Notes: generated by a model not told the origin, from the sequence alone. A stretch of 64,000 nt of DNA from Setomelanomma holmii (GCA_010015745.1 ML978219.1:62001-126000), one strand, 5' to 3'. Positions 21,690-32,259 are shown, counted from the first letter of the stretch. Numbers and translations are program-made.

Positions 21690-22037
21690 GTCGTGTTTGT
21701 CGTTTGTCGGGTCGATCGAAAGCCTGTGACACTCAATTCGCTGTCACTCCATGTAATAATCTCGAAGTTGGCGCTACCTCTGGACTGAATTGTTTGTGGT
21801 TGAAGAGCTTGAGTGTCAAGACATATGTGCGTCGGTAACAGCAAGCTGAACGTGTCTTAGAACAAAGCGCACCAGCTATTGTTCGAATGAGATTGAACAA
21901 GGCGCAGTCAAAGCGGAACAAGTGCATTCAACAACAGTCTTTTCGTCTTTGTCTCAAAAGCTTCTTGTATGTTCAAGGGCTCCTGCACCCACGGCTTTTC
22001 TCGCTCAGACCACCAGATCGGCTCTTTGTTCTTCTTC
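21690..22037. other. Short intergenic region
   Basis: About 350 bp between the stop of the 22.0-22.7 kb gene and the start of the CCCH gene. It should contain the CCCH promoter. No motif was identified. Confidence 0.4.
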
Positions 22038-22733
22038 TCACATCCTCACAATACCCCGCCAGCTTTGCGAACAACACCGGCGCTTCCCGACTGCCTTCGT
22101 TCCCAATCTCTCTAACAGCTCCGCAACCTCTTCCGAGGTCAAGCCATCTATGTCTGCCTGCAGTCGCTCTGGTAGTATCCACTCTGCACTCAATGTCTTA
22201 GCTTGGTCGGCTAAAACATACTCAGCCAAGAAGTATTGCACTCGCGTACATCGCCGACTCGACATGTACACGTGCAAGATGCAGCCAGCGAGGTCAATTG
22301 ACTTTGACGAGACGTAGAGAAGGGTGAGGCGTGTATTGGTGTCGATTTCATATACGCCCCAGACTTGAGACGCGGTGCTGCTCAGTCTTGCCGAGTCGCA
22401 GAATGTGTATATCGAGAGTCGATCGCTCTCGAGCTCAAGGTCATCCAGAAGCTCTTTGACGGCGTGCGCTTGTGGTGCGTCGTGTTCTCGATGTGCCTAG
22501 AACCCTTAGGCTTCATGGAGCAGAGCGAGTTTCGTCTTCACTTTTGCCAGCGCGGCAGTTGAGAGGCCACGCAGCATCTTGTGGCCGCGAAGGCGATGCA
22601 ATGTGGCCATGACTTCGGAGATGTCGGTATGCTTTACATGTTGACCCAAAGGAAAGCAGCCGAGACCCGTGTAAAACTCGCCAATTGGAGAGTTTGAGAG
22701 CACATTGCGTGGTAGGACTTGTCGATGAGCCAT
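22038..22733 (-). CDS. Uncharacterised protein, two exons
   Basis: Exons 22733-22542 and 22496-22038 give 216 aa. The two blocks lie in the same frame, separated by TAA and TAG. A 45-nt intron (GTGAAG donor, CCTAAG branch site, TTCTAG acceptor) removes both stops and keeps phase 0, which is why I join them. I recognise no domain. The second exon looks like a folded, mostly alpha/beta protein (VWGVYEIDTNTRLTLLYV) ending in an acidic helix (GLTSEEVAELLERLG) and a basic tail. Nearest neighbours are the CCCH gene and the broken UPF0145 gene. It could instead be two fragments of a decayed gene. Confidence 0.5.
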
Positions 22734-23567
22734 TGGGATAGGCTCGGGCAATGTAAAACATCAGTGGGGGCTGTGAGAAGTATGAGAGGAGAAAATGAAT
22801 ATGGAATGCAAGCCTGCACAATCTGCTGGCTGTTGAATGATGGGCCGACCTTTCGCGCATGACCGTTTGCGGTGGAGAGATCGTTTGTATGTTGTAGTCG
22901 AAGTTGCCTTTGTTCTTTTGGACAAGAGTGCCCGCAAAGCCGTCACATTCTATTAAGCTATGGGAATGTCGCCGATGTGCTGTACTAGACCCTTTCAACC
23001 GTGATAAAAGTGTGCAATGTAAGTTAAGTTAGATGTATTGCTTCATTTTACAAGACGTCCCGCTCATTCAAGCACTGGCTACTCTGCTCTTCTCTCAGAC
23101 CTAATGAGAAGGCTGTGTACGTCTTGGGTGCCCGAATAATAATCCACTGAATACCACAGAACAACTCGATGATATGAAAACTCTGGCAAACAATGAATTA
23201 TTGCCATACCTCGCCTCGCCTTGATCCGTGTGGAGATATCTTATGACTCTAGAAAGAATCGCTCAGGTGTGGCGCGCTTTGTTCCATCTCGAGCCAGGAT
23301 CTCTGATGACCTCTGGGATGTTTGAGAACTTCTAAAAGAGCTATAGATCAACCGCCGCAGCATGTATAGCTTGAGTTGCGAGGGACATCTTAGGGTTAGG
23401 CCAGCCTTGAGCCTTGCTTCACATTGAACTTTGAGTTGCTTGATATCCCTGTTAGTGCGATCCAGGAGTTGGTCGTGTTTGGGGCCCATTTGTGAGGTGC
23501 ATAAAAGTGCAAAGTGAATGTCCCTGAACTTGGTTCTGCGGCAGCAATCCAAGTCCCTGCTGAAACT
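22734..23567. other. Intergenic region
   Basis: Short frames only. There is no motif I can support. Confidence 0.4.
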
Positions 23568-24028
23568 TCACTCCTCGATCGTCTCTACAATACAGGCAGT
23601 ACCACAAGCACATACTTGGGCGAAGCCCATAAGCTCGCTAGTATCGAACTTCATCGCGATAATAGCATTTCCATTGCGCGACATGCACTCTCCAAGCATT
23701 CTCTCGACAGATTGGTCTCGCGACGAGTACAGAAGTTTAGTAAATTCCTGATCACCGTCAGCACGAAATGCAGCATCCACATGGTAGTCTGAACAAGCAA
23801 TTCATACTCCAAGCTCGCCGCCCGCCAGAGCCTTGTGGTACTCCAAATGGTAGTCCCAACATTACGTGCACGCACCGAGAGTCCGTAAACAGTGCCAAGT
23901 ACCTTGACGACACAATAGCTGGGGACATTGATCATCGTGCTGACGAGGACGCCGTGCGTGTCAGTGAAGCAGTGTGATTCGCAACGCTCGTAAGCGGCCG
24001 GCTGGCCTCTGGTCAAATTGTTTGCCAT
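23568..24028 (-). pseudogene. UPF0145 (YbjQ-like) protein with a frameshift
   Basis: ATG at 24028 opens a frame containing DTHGVLVSTMINVPSYCVV, then KVLGTVYGLSVRARNVG, the N-terminal half of the UPF0145/YbjQ fold. Further on, the minus strand reads KALAGGELG, then a candidate intron (GTATGA...GCTGAC...ATCAG, about 60 nt, roughly 23740-23800). After it comes EFTKLLYSSRDQSVERM, followed by GNAIIAMKFDTSEL, FAQVCACGTACIVE and a stop at 23568. These match the family's conserved C-terminal half. The frame changes between NVGTTI and KALAGG near 23840, with no intron able to explain it, so I call a frameshift. UPF0145 proteins form pentameric beta barrels; their biochemical role is unsettled. All conserved blocks are otherwise present. 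Confidence 0.7.
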
Positions 24029-24196
24029 TTCTCAAATGTGTCTTATAACCGTTTGATACGAGTCCGCCTCGTGATGCACATTGCGACGCGGTGAGCAACT
24101 CGCGGCAAGCATCGTCATCGTATCGCGCTAACGGAGTACTATCAGATCACGGAAAGACTCGAAAGGTATGCGCGTAAGCCTGAGCTGCAACCCACC

Positions 24197-24949
24197 ATGT
24201 TTTCGATGCTTGCCAGGAAAACTTCGCAAGGCCGCCACATGCGCGCACCATCTGAGATGAGAGACGAGGTCATGCGGAAAGTGTATATCAACCCGCCGCA
24301 TCTTCTGGTCGATTCAGCAATGTCTATAGCTATTGCTACTATCTTTATTGAGTGTTTTGGTGACCGGCTGAGTCTGCCGGAGTGGGCAGACATCTGCAAT
24401 CTTCGCCGGACAAAGTGCGACGAGGTTGATGCCATTGTCCAACAACTAGAGGACGCGGTTTTCGACTGGGCGACGGTCATGCTGCACGAAAGCACAGTCG
24501 AGTATGAAGTCAACGTGGCGAAGCTTCTCGATCTCGACACTACAGCTTCTGGGTGTCTCACTATCATCACCACCCTCTTTATGTGGCCAGATCTCATTCG
24601 AGTGCCATTACCGCTTACAATGGACCGATATAAGATCTCGAGCGGTTACGATGGAAGCGAGCGCGCGGTCATCACGCCTAAATTCGAACTCACGCTCAGA
24701 GATGTGAGTGCCGGCTGGATCGTCAACATTTTTGTGGATGTCGAAGCCAACGAAATTGACATAAGGACATGGAATGGGAGTCTTCTTTTGATCTTCCGCG
24801 AGGTGATGGACGAAGATGCTGACGAGGAAAGATTTGACGCGCGTGATGATTTGTATCAGCAACGACGATCGGAAATGGAGGAGGAAGGGTTCTTCAATGA
24901 AACGGGTGAAGAAATCGACGATGACAATGAAGGAGACATGGCAGATTGA
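24197..24949 (+). CDS. Uncharacterised acidic protein
   Basis: A single-exon frame of 250 aa with ATG at 24197. No domain is recognised. The first two thirds look folded, with alternating hydrophobic segments (LLVDSAMSIAIATIFIECF; VSAGWIVNIFVDVEA). The last 45 residues are strongly acidic and likely disordered (DEDADEERF, EEIDDDNEGD). There is no signal peptide or clear membrane segment. Its length and intact frame beside several broken genes support a real gene, but it could be lineage-specific. The start is only about 170 bp from the start of the divergent UPF0145 pseudogene. Confidence 0.55.
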   Translation: MFSMLARKTSQGRHMRAPSEMRDEVMRKVYINPPHLLVDSAMSIAIATIFIECFGDRLSLPEWADICNLRRTKCDEVDAIVQQLEDAVFDWATVMLHESTVEYEVNVAKLLDLDTTASGCLTIITTLFMWPDLIRVPLPLTMDRYKISSGYDGSERAVITPKFELTLRDVSAGWIVNIFVDVEANEIDIRTWNGSLLLIFREVMDEDADEERFDARDDLYQQRRSEMEEEGFFNETGEEIDDDNEGDMAD

Positions 24950-25022
24950 GCAATATATGATGGTGGTTGATGCGTTCAGCGTTGCCAGTAGTAAGCATTG
25001 TACTGTTGTCTAAGTCAGGCAC

Positions 25023-26822
25023 TTATTTATTCAACCTCTTCGCCCTGTCCTCATCTCTCCACCAAGCACACTGCTCCATCCTGATCGCGGTTCTCTCATC
25101 CTCCACCACTGGTCCGCCATCAGTCAGTCGATTGACAGCTAGCTCCGCAAACGTTCCTCCATCTTCGACTTGATACGCGCTCCAAGATGCGCTGCCGGGC
25201 GCGCTATAGGTGTTAGGATCACCGCTCACCACGAAGCTTGCCCAGTAAGATGCATATATCTCTGCGATCTCGGGGTACTGGGTGCCGTCTTGGCCATTGA
25301 AGTAAGACAGATCGCTTGCATGTGGCACGCCCATGTATGATGGCGTCCAATTCGGTGTGTTGAAGCGCGCTTTGTACACCTTGACGCCGGCCAGCGAGAG
25401 GCGTTGCGCAGTGTCCTGAACGGGGCAGATGTATGAATAGTCCCCATACGCGGCAGAGAGACGGTCGAATTGCGGAGACACAAAGTTCGTCGCATCAGCG
25501 CTTGTTTGTAGATCTGGATACAGCGTTTCCAGATCCGCGAAGTCCTGTGCTGACAAACCAGGAGTTAGTGTCTTCCAGAAGGCGATGAATTCGGCGTCTG
25601 TACGCAGATCTTGCGGCGCGAACGCTTTGCCTTCGTCAGTCGTAGACGAGATCAGGATGGGGATCTTGAAGAAAGTCCCGTCCTCGCCAGATGTCGAGCC
25701 GCGCTTTTCGAGGAGTGGCCCAGGAGACACAGGTTGCCAAGGCCAAGTAATGTTGTAGTTGTGAGCAATGTACAACAAAGAGGATATGAACTGGAGATCA
25801 TTGACCTCGGCAGCGCGAAGACAGTCAAGTGCGGCCGAGCTTGGTGATGTAGGACAGTTGAGGTAGCCCATGAAGTTTTCGACTTGCCTTTCATATAGCG
25901 GATAGTCAACTCCCGGGAAGGCACGCGCTGTCGGTGAGCCCGATGACAGTATAGCCTGATGAAACAATGGATTATTGGCGTCCTCTCCGTAGTTGTGGAA
26001 TAGGTGGATGCCCACGGAATGGCCACCTGCACTTTGGCCACCAAGAGTTACCTGCTTCGGATCACCGCCGAAGTATTCGACATACTTCTGCAGAAACTCG
26101 AGCATCATCTTCTGGTCTCTGAGGCCCAAGTTCAACAACCTCTCCTCTTCCATGAACGTGCTCGGCAACGTACCGAGGGCGCCTAGTCGGTATTGCGCTG
26201 TAATGACCATGACGGGCTGCGCACTCTTCTCCACAAAGATAGCGCCGTCGAAGCTGCGATGCGAGCCGCTAACGAATGAGCCGCCATGGAGGTAGACCAG
26301 ACTTGGTAGCTTCTGGTCCATTGGCACGCCTGACGGACGGAAGACGTTGATCGTGAGACAGGCTTCAGATTGCAGCAACGAGCTGTATACATTTTGCCAG
26401 CATGCTGGTCCAAACGCTGAGGCAGCCTGAACGCCATCGAATGTCGGTGGCCATGTTACTGGCTTGAAGCGATCATTGCCGACAGGTTGCGTCGAGTATG
26501 GGACATTGAGCCATGCATCGACAGGTGTATTGAATGTTGCCGTCTTCTTCAAACTCGTAAGCAACTGCGTACCCTGGAACGATCCGTAGCCCGGTAGCGT
26601 AACGGTCAACGATGCATTAGGTCGATTCGGCTCTTGTGGCGTCGGATTTTGCAACTGCGGCCAGCCATAGCTAAAAGCGCCAAAGTACCAGAACAACAAA
26701 ACAGTCGTAGCGAAGAACATCATGATCACAGCAAGCCTCCTCTTGAGCCAGCGAGCAGAGAACCTCATCTTGGACGGGGTATCCGCACTATTTGACTCGA
26801 GTCCTGGTGATGCATCGGCCAT
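25023..26822 (-). CDS. Type-B carboxylesterase, N-terminally membrane anchored
   Basis: A single exon of about 599 aa from ATG 26822. The frame is open for a further 110 codons upstream, but these are Ser/Arg/Thr-rich without similarity, and the first few overlap a MITE arm. A basic N-terminus (RFSARWLKRR) followed by a hydrophobic segment at about residues 31-48 predicts a signal anchor. The alpha/beta-hydrolase core has the oxyanion-hole HGGSF at 179-183 and the nucleophile elbow GGQSAGG with S264. The acid is E397 in DEGKAF and the histidine is H501 in GVPHASD, so the catalytic set is complete. Family members hydrolyse carboxylic esters; fungal ones act on lipids, xenobiotics or metabolites, and the substrate cannot be told here. 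Length and motifs match the cholinesterase/carboxylesterase family. Confidence 0.85.
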   Translation of the reverse strand: MADASPGLESNSADTPSKMRFSARWLKRRLAVIMMFFATTVLLFWYFGAFSYGWPQLQNPTPQEPNRPNASLTVTLPGYGSFQGTQLLTSLKKTATFNTPVDAWLNVPYSTQPVGNDRFKPVTWPPTFDGVQAASAFGPACWQNVYSSLLQSEACLTINVFRPSGVPMDQKLPSLVYLHGGSFVSGSHRSFDGAIFVEKSAQPVMVITAQYRLGALGTLPSTFMEEERLLNLGLRDQKMMLEFLQKYVEYFGGDPKQVTLGGQSAGGHSVGIHLFHNYGEDANNPLFHQAILSSGSPTARAFPGVDYPLYERQVENFMGYLNCPTSPSSAALDCLRAAEVNDLQFISSLLYIAHNYNITWPWQPVSPGPLLEKRGSTSGEDGTFFKIPILISSTTDEGKAFAPQDLRTDAEFIAFWKTLTPGLSAQDFADLETLYPDLQTSADATNFVSPQFDRLSAAYGDYSYICPVQDTAQRLSLAGVKVYKARFNTPNWTPSYMGVPHASDLSYFNGQDGTQYPEIAEIYASYWASFVVSGDPNTYSAPGSASWSAYQVEDGGTFAELAVNRLTDGGPVVEDERTAIRMEQCAWWRDEDRAKRLNK

Positions 26823-27123
26823 AGTAGTAGCTCCTTCCCTCGGTTGCGGTGGTACTGCGGTAGCGGGGTGACGGTGTGATTCCGACCCTGCATCTGCAGT
26901 TCGGTTTGTCGTGACCGACCCGTTGCGCGATGCGGAAAGAAAGCCACCGGAGCAACGTTTTGTGGTGTTCGCGGTTAGCCGAGCCACGCTGCGAGATCGA
27001 AAATGGCTAGAGAGTTGCCGATGCTGGCTTAGCAAGGAGGGATCGCGACGCGAAGTTCTTGCGAGCCTTGTTTTGCACATCAACTTCCCCATGGAGCAGA
27101 ACCTAGTACGATGTAACATTTTA
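26823..27123. promoter_or_regulatory. Upstream region of the carboxylesterase
   Basis: The 300 bp upstream of the preferred start codon, open in the esterase frame. The MITE at 27124-27367 begins exactly where this interval ends, so the promoter or 5' leader lies in or next to the MITE. Confidence 0.4.
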
Positions 27124-27367
27124 CTGTGGTACAGGGCAGTAGTAGTGTACAATACGAGCGAGCGTAGGGGCTCGTGCCTCGGCGTTTCAAATCAGCTGTA
27201 CCAAAGAAAATTACACTCAAACTTACTATAATCTCGAAGCTGATCCGCAAGGCATTGGATCAGATCATTACTTAGCAGAAGCTTCTATCTCGGAGTAGTT
27301 TAGTTGAGACGCAATTTTCGATCCTTGCTGAGCTTGTATTGTACACTATTTCTGCCCTGTACCATAG
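27124..27367. mobile_element. 244-bp MITE with TA target duplication
   Basis: Inverted repeats of about 36 bp occupy 27124-27159 and 27332-27367. Both begin CTRTGGTACAGGGCAG and continue WARTAGTGTACAATACRAGC, with only a few differences between arms. The element is flanked by TA at 27122-27123 and 27368-27369 and has no coding capacity. Size, TIRs and TA duplication fit a non-autonomous Tc1/mariner/pogo-type MITE. Its TIR does not match those of the three larger elements in this window, so its driver lies elsewhere. Confidence 0.82.
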
Positions 27368-27580
27368 TACACCCTATCCGTGGGGGTCATCGAGAGTCAC
27401 GAGCATTTTGAAGTCGTGGCTGCGCTGTAGAGAGCCATTTACCAGATCTATCTGTGAAGGAAGGTGCGAAGGTACAGTACAGTACATCTCGGCATAGATG
27501 CGCGACGTCTGCAGCAAATATGCTGATATTGACAACATGCTACTCAAAGGTAGAAAACTTTGGCCACGATCTTCATACCA

Positions 27581-28318
27581 TTACTTCTGCTGCTCAGCCA
27601 CCTCCTTCTCCACCGCATCCGCCATATCAGCCAACGTATCAAATTTCCAATTCCACACCGGATCATCCCTGTTCCCCATAATCGCACCCGGCCTGTAAAT
27701 CCAACTGCTCTCAATTCCCATCTCCTTCGCCGGATGGTGATCATGAAACTGGCTCTGCGCGGTCTGCAACACTTCATACTTCTCAACACCAAAATCCTCC
27801 TTCACTCGCTTCAGCATGTACTCGAAGTTCTTGTGGTCCGGCTTATAGCTTCCAATCATCTCCGCGGTGTAGATGGCGTCGAATTGGAAGTCCCGAAGTC
27901 CTGTTGAGGCTTGTCGGTTTGCTAGGAAGGAGGCATTGTCGACATTCGATAGCACGACGAGTTTGTAGTGCTTAGAAAGGCGCTTGAGTGCTTCGACACT
28001 GTCGGGAAACGCGCGCCAGTCCTTGATGCTTGCGCCGAATGCTTCGCTTTCTTGCTTCGTAGGTTCTTGCAGTCCAAGCTCTTTGCATAGTCCGGGGTGG
28101 ACAACGGTGAGGAGCTCTGAGTATTTCAGGCTAGGATTGGCGGACTGCTCGGGTGCTTCAAGAGCGTGGCAAACCTTGAGAATGTGCTTTGGATCGATGT
28201 CCGTCTTGTTAGATTTCTTGAGTGCAGGCTCGAGGGCTGTGACGACGCCGCGTTCCCAGTCGATCAGTGTGCCATACACATCGAAAGATAGGAGTTTGAA
28301 GTCGGTGAGTTTGGACAT
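27581..28318 (-). CDS. Haloacid dehalogenase (type II) family hydrolase
   Basis: A single exon of 245 aa from ATG 28318. Upstream codons are open but the family starts at this Met. Motif I is FDVYGTL with nucleophile D13. Motif II is the Ser/Asn of VVLSNVDN, and motif III is the Lys in GSYKPDHKNF. Near the C-terminus a Gln-His-Asp-His-His stretch (SQFHDHHPAKEMG) takes the place of the usual QSxxHD acidic motif with an additional His. The family forms an aspartyl-enzyme intermediate and removes halide from 2-haloacids, but many fungal members act on phosphoesters or unknown substrates. The gene is tandem with the SDR upstream (about 420 bp apart) and the esterase downstream. Confidence 0.87.
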   Translation of the reverse strand: MSKLTDFKLLSFDVYGTLIDWERGVVTALEPALKKSNKTDIDPKHILKVCHALEAPEQSANPSLKYSELLTVVHPGLCKELGLQEPTKQESEAFGASIKDWRAFPDSVEALKRLSKHYKLVVLSNVDNASFLANRQASTGLRDFQFDAIYTAEMIGSYKPDHKNFEYMLKRVKEDFGVEKYEVLQTAQSQFHDHHPAKEMGIESSWIYRPGAIMGNRDDPVWNWKFDTLADMADAVEKEVAEQQK

Positions 28319-28736
28319 ATTGTGCTTGTGTTTCAAAGGGTAAATTTGGTGACCGGATAGTGAAAGAAAACTTGTGCAAACACTAAATGCGCGACGCAAT
28401 TTTATAGATGTCCTTTGCGGTTGCCTGTAAGTTTGTCGTTGATGAAATGTGGTCGTTTTTGGGCCCCCACTTGGTGCAATGACATCGCGGGGTCGCGCCC
28501 TACATGTAAGTTGCAATTTGATACTACTGGTTTCACTGCATCTGTAGGTCGCTGAATACTGCGCCATGCTTGATGTGGTATGCGTCTCGTGCATGAGTAC
28601 ATCGGGGCTGTCACACTGGAGTGCGAAGGGCGTAGTGGGATCACAAGGAAGTACACATGACTCGTGTAGCCGTATCGTCATATCGTCAGCCCAATTGTTG
28701 TTTCCCCGGGCACTGGACCTAAACATCGCATATATC
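28319..28736. other. Intergenic region
   Basis: Contains the promoter of the dehalogenase gene and the 3' end of the SDR gene. No motif was identified. Confidence 0.35.
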
Positions 28737-29847
28737 CTACGCCTTCACGGGCGCGGAACCCATTACTTTCTGTACCATTGATGAACCTCTCGAGATGATG
28801 TCGTCGGTCTGCATCTTGTATGGCAATTCGCCAAGCCTCGTCTCCAGCACCTCCTTTGTCAATTTCCACAAATTCAGTCCCAGCACTGTGTTTTGCGCCT
28901 GATTGGACACTTCCGTGACCTTACGATCTGGCACAATGTACGAGTTCTGCACCTGATCCTTCACGATATCGGGGCTCGTAGCAGCAAAGAGCGCGGAGCG
29001 GCAACCTGATGAGACCGGATCCTTCATGAATGGCCTGGTAAAAGCAACGCCAACGGAACCAAGTTTCCCGTACGCTTCCTCAGCTTGTTTTGGCTGGTCG
29101 GTACTGACAGCGCCAGGATGTGTAGCGTTGATCCAAGGTAAACCTGTGCTGCTGATTGGGCCGAATTGATCGGACTTGATGCGCAAATATAGCTCACGCA
29201 GAAAGACAATTTGTGCGAGCTTGGTTCGGTTGTACAGACGCGTCGGACCAAGATCTTGGTTGATCTCTTCCAGCGATGCGAAGTTGGTATCATTCGACGC
29301 ACCACGGTGTAGGTCTGACGATTGGTACACGATGCGGGAATCTTTTGTGTTCTGCAAGACGGGCAACAACATCATCGTGAGATGCGCTTGTGCGAAGATG
29401 TTGACCTGCATATGGCTGTCAATGCCATCCTTTGTCTCGTTGTACACGCCTACGCCGATTCCAGCATTGCATATAAGAGCGTCGAGCCTTGTGAGACCGC
29501 GAGCCAATGCCTTGGCAACGTCGTCGGTCTGCTTCAGATCTTGCAAATTGCACTGGCGCCACTCGACCTTGCTGACGTCTCCAAACTCCTTCAACGCATC
29601 CTTTGCCTCGTTGGCATGTTCTTCTTTGTTCGAGAGGAGGTATATTTTGGCAGGATTATGTTGGAGGATGTGCGCGACAATGCCGTAACCGATGCCTGCA
29701 GAGCCGCCGGTGACTACGTAAACCTGCAGGTACAGTTGATTTAGGATCTTAACTGGATCTGGGGTATTGTCTTACCTTGCCACTCAGATCGGGGATGTCC
29801 TTGTCCGGATTGAACGTGTTTGATGAGAGTCCTAACGCGGACGCCAT
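28737..29847 (-). CDS. Short-chain dehydrogenase/reductase
   Basis: Exons 29847-29776 and 29723-28737 (intron GTAAGA...CTGCAG, 52 nt) predict 352 aa. The NAD(P)-binding TGGSAGIG is at residues 29-36, split from the N-terminus by the intron. CNAGIGVG is the structural NAG motif, YQSSD supplies the catalytic Ser, and YNRTK is the YxxxK active site, so the enzyme appears complete. The layout resembles fungal WW-domain-oxidoreductase/retinol-dehydrogenase-like SDRs, which reduce or oxidise small carbonyl compounds. A long C-terminal helix follows the catalytic domain. The substrate is unknown. Confidence 0.86.
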
Positions 29848-30977
29848 GATGATGATTGATCTCTTGCTGTCAAGGATGAGGTGCAATGGACGTGAGCAGA
29901 GGATTTTGTTTGCAGTTTTTAGACTCTAAAATTGTTGTTATGAACATTAATTGTTATCGTGAAGGGTAATGCTTGTACATCTCGAGGGCGCGTCTCCGAT
30001 CGTGTCGTCATAATGAGCTGAACGGTAAGTATACAGCCTATGCACGTGCGCACTGGTGTGGCGGTGCACAAATCACTGCCTACAGAGTCGCAAAGATGCG
30101 ACAGACGCCATGTCCGTTGTCAGATGCCTGGAAGTACGTGGGCAAATGGTGAGGTGAAGGACCGTGGTGTCTCGACATCGTTCAGAATCGGCGCGTCCCA
30201 CTGCCGCGGCACGCGTTTCCACACTAGCGCGACGTGCATGCAGCAGTAACGTCGATCCTTGTGCTCAATCTTCAGCTGAATCTATCAGGCTCAAGTCGCC
30301 TCCGAAGTGTCTACGATCTCGAATCGAATTGCCGCTCATTGTAATCGAGATGGCTTCGAGGCCACGGCACTACAACATACTTGGGACAAGGGCGTCCAGC
30401 CGCATTCACCATCAAATCAGACGAGGATGACTCCGGTATCTGCGCAGTTGCGTCTAAAAAATTTTGATATGATTAAAATTTGATGAAATAGCATCTGGGT
30501 CAACGGCTCCTGGGGACGGGCGCCATGCTCGAGTAGGTATGACGGGACGCATACACATGCCTACTCAGAAGCACGACGCAAACGACCTTGCAATTCGGCC
30601 TGAATTGTGCATTCTTCGAAACCTCGACCAAGCTCACATGTCCAGTGAATGTACGAAGTTTTTGCGAGATCGTCCAATCAAAACGGGCCATGGTACACCT
30701 ACTGCTCGACGTACTCGTAGCTTTCTAGCTCGACTAAGACGTCATGGGTTCTGCGTTCTCTCACCACTGTGGGAGCACTTGCTCGCGGCTGCCGCTGGTG
30801 AAGTGAAGCGTGCTATGGCTCCCAATCGGCTGCCGCATTGTCGCCGTTTGCTAGCAACCAGCGCAATTCCGCGAGCAGTCGTCTTATGAATAGGCACCAG
30901 CTCCTAAGTTTCCACTTCGCACCCAGTCGAGGACTGATTTGACCTGAACTCGACCACCTGTGAGCTCATTGTGCAGC
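29848..30977. other. Intergenic region
   Basis: About 1.1 kb with short frames only and an AT-rich tract at about 30455-30490. Nothing can be supported as a gene. Confidence 0.4.
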
Positions 30978-32259
30978 ATGCACTGGCTTCTACTCCCCAT
31001 CCTTGCCACTGTGGCATCGGTATGCCCTCCACTCTTCAACGACTTCCAATACTTGGGCAACAAGACGCACAGCACGGCTGACCTCGTTCGCGATCTCTTC
31101 AACAAGCAACCCGACCTCGGTTGGGCCGAGATCATCACCAACGTAAGCATCTCAAGCGACTCACGCATCATGTTGCTCTTAACTGCTCCGTTTGCGGTCG
31201 AAAGAATGGTGATCTTTAGGCTGCGACCACTTGACTTCACTCTGGACCTTTTATACTGACAGCACCCACAGACTGGCTACCCAGTTTCTATATGGCCGAC
31301 TGGCAAAATCGCTTATTGTTTTTCTTCGCCCGAAGCTCGCGGACATCTCGAAAGCCACATGAATGAAGCTTGGGCGCTCTGGCACAACGCTCTTGGCGTC
31401 GCTGGTGAGCAGAATGGTCACACGCTTGAGTGGTCCGAATACCCCTTTTGGCCGTCCGAGTGGCCATATTGCTTTGAAGAACGCAGAACAAATAATGACC
31501 TATGGGTATGGAACCATCACAGCGTGGCTATGATCTGGGAGAATACAGAACGCGAACCCGACTTCAACCCTTCTTCTGTGACCGGCTTCATTGTGCAGGA
31601 TTGGCCTGGTGGGAAGCCGGACGGTCGTATGGGGACACACTACAACCTGGATCAAGCCTTGGATTTTGAAACTCGTGAAAATTGGATCGCTACTATTGCT
31701 CATGAGATGGGTGGGTAACGCCCTGCTCCAGGAATGCGCAAAGTGCTAACCGGTGTAGGCCATGTCTTTAGTCTATGGCATGAGCACCAACGTCCAGACC
31801 GCAACCACTGGGTTTGGTTCAATTGCGAAGCTCTACCGGGTTACGAGAACGCAAAGAATTTGGTAGAAAGCGAAGGCATGCATGACATGAACGAAGTGTG
31901 CAACAATGGTGCACTCGCTGCTCGACCAATTTGACACGATCCCTCATCTTTTGGGCGTCGAACCCGACGGGAAAGAGGTCTGGTCGATCCAGCACTATTC
32001 AGAGCGTAACTACGATGTGGATTCCATTATGCACTACGATTCTGACATTCATGACTTCGGGAATTCTGAGGAGATACTGCATGTCCGACTCGCAAAGTGG
32101 AAGGAGCGTGGACCCGACTCCTCTCCACCGCCCCGAATCGATGAGGATGATTTGGAGTTTTGCAGCTTCCCTACAGGGCCGACTAAGAATGACGTCGAAG
32201 CCATCAAGATGTTGTATCCGTGGACTCATGGAGAAGAAGATGGACCTCGAGGTGGATAG
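30978..32259 (+). pseudogene. Astacin-like secreted metalloprotease A, frameshifted
   Basis: Exons 30978-31142, 31272-31710 and 31759 onward. The N-terminus MHWLLLPILATVASVC is a signal peptide. The second exon has SIWPTGKIAYCF, the usual start of an M12A (astacin-type) catalytic domain. The splice at 31710/31759 creates HEMGHVFSLWHEHQRPDR, matching the HExxHxxGxxHExxRxDR zinc signature except that Ser replaces the central Gly. The Met-turn is DSIMHYDS. After EVCNN near 31905 the frame ends at a TGA, while the remainder (VHSLLDQFDTIPH through the Met-turn to MLYPW) continues in another frame to 32259. One missing base explains this. A close relative lies in inverted orientation immediately downstream (32.5-33.7 kb). 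It would be a secreted zinc endopeptidase if intact. Confidence 0.8.

Noticed and set aside
26823..27152. 110-codon N-terminal extension of the carboxylesterase frame
   Set aside because: It is Ser/Arg/Thr-rich with no similarity, its distal end lies inside a MITE arm, and a signal-anchor protein starting at 26822 is complete.
30539..30889. 116-codon plus-strand ORF
   Set aside because: Arg-rich translation typical of non-coding sequence; no motif.
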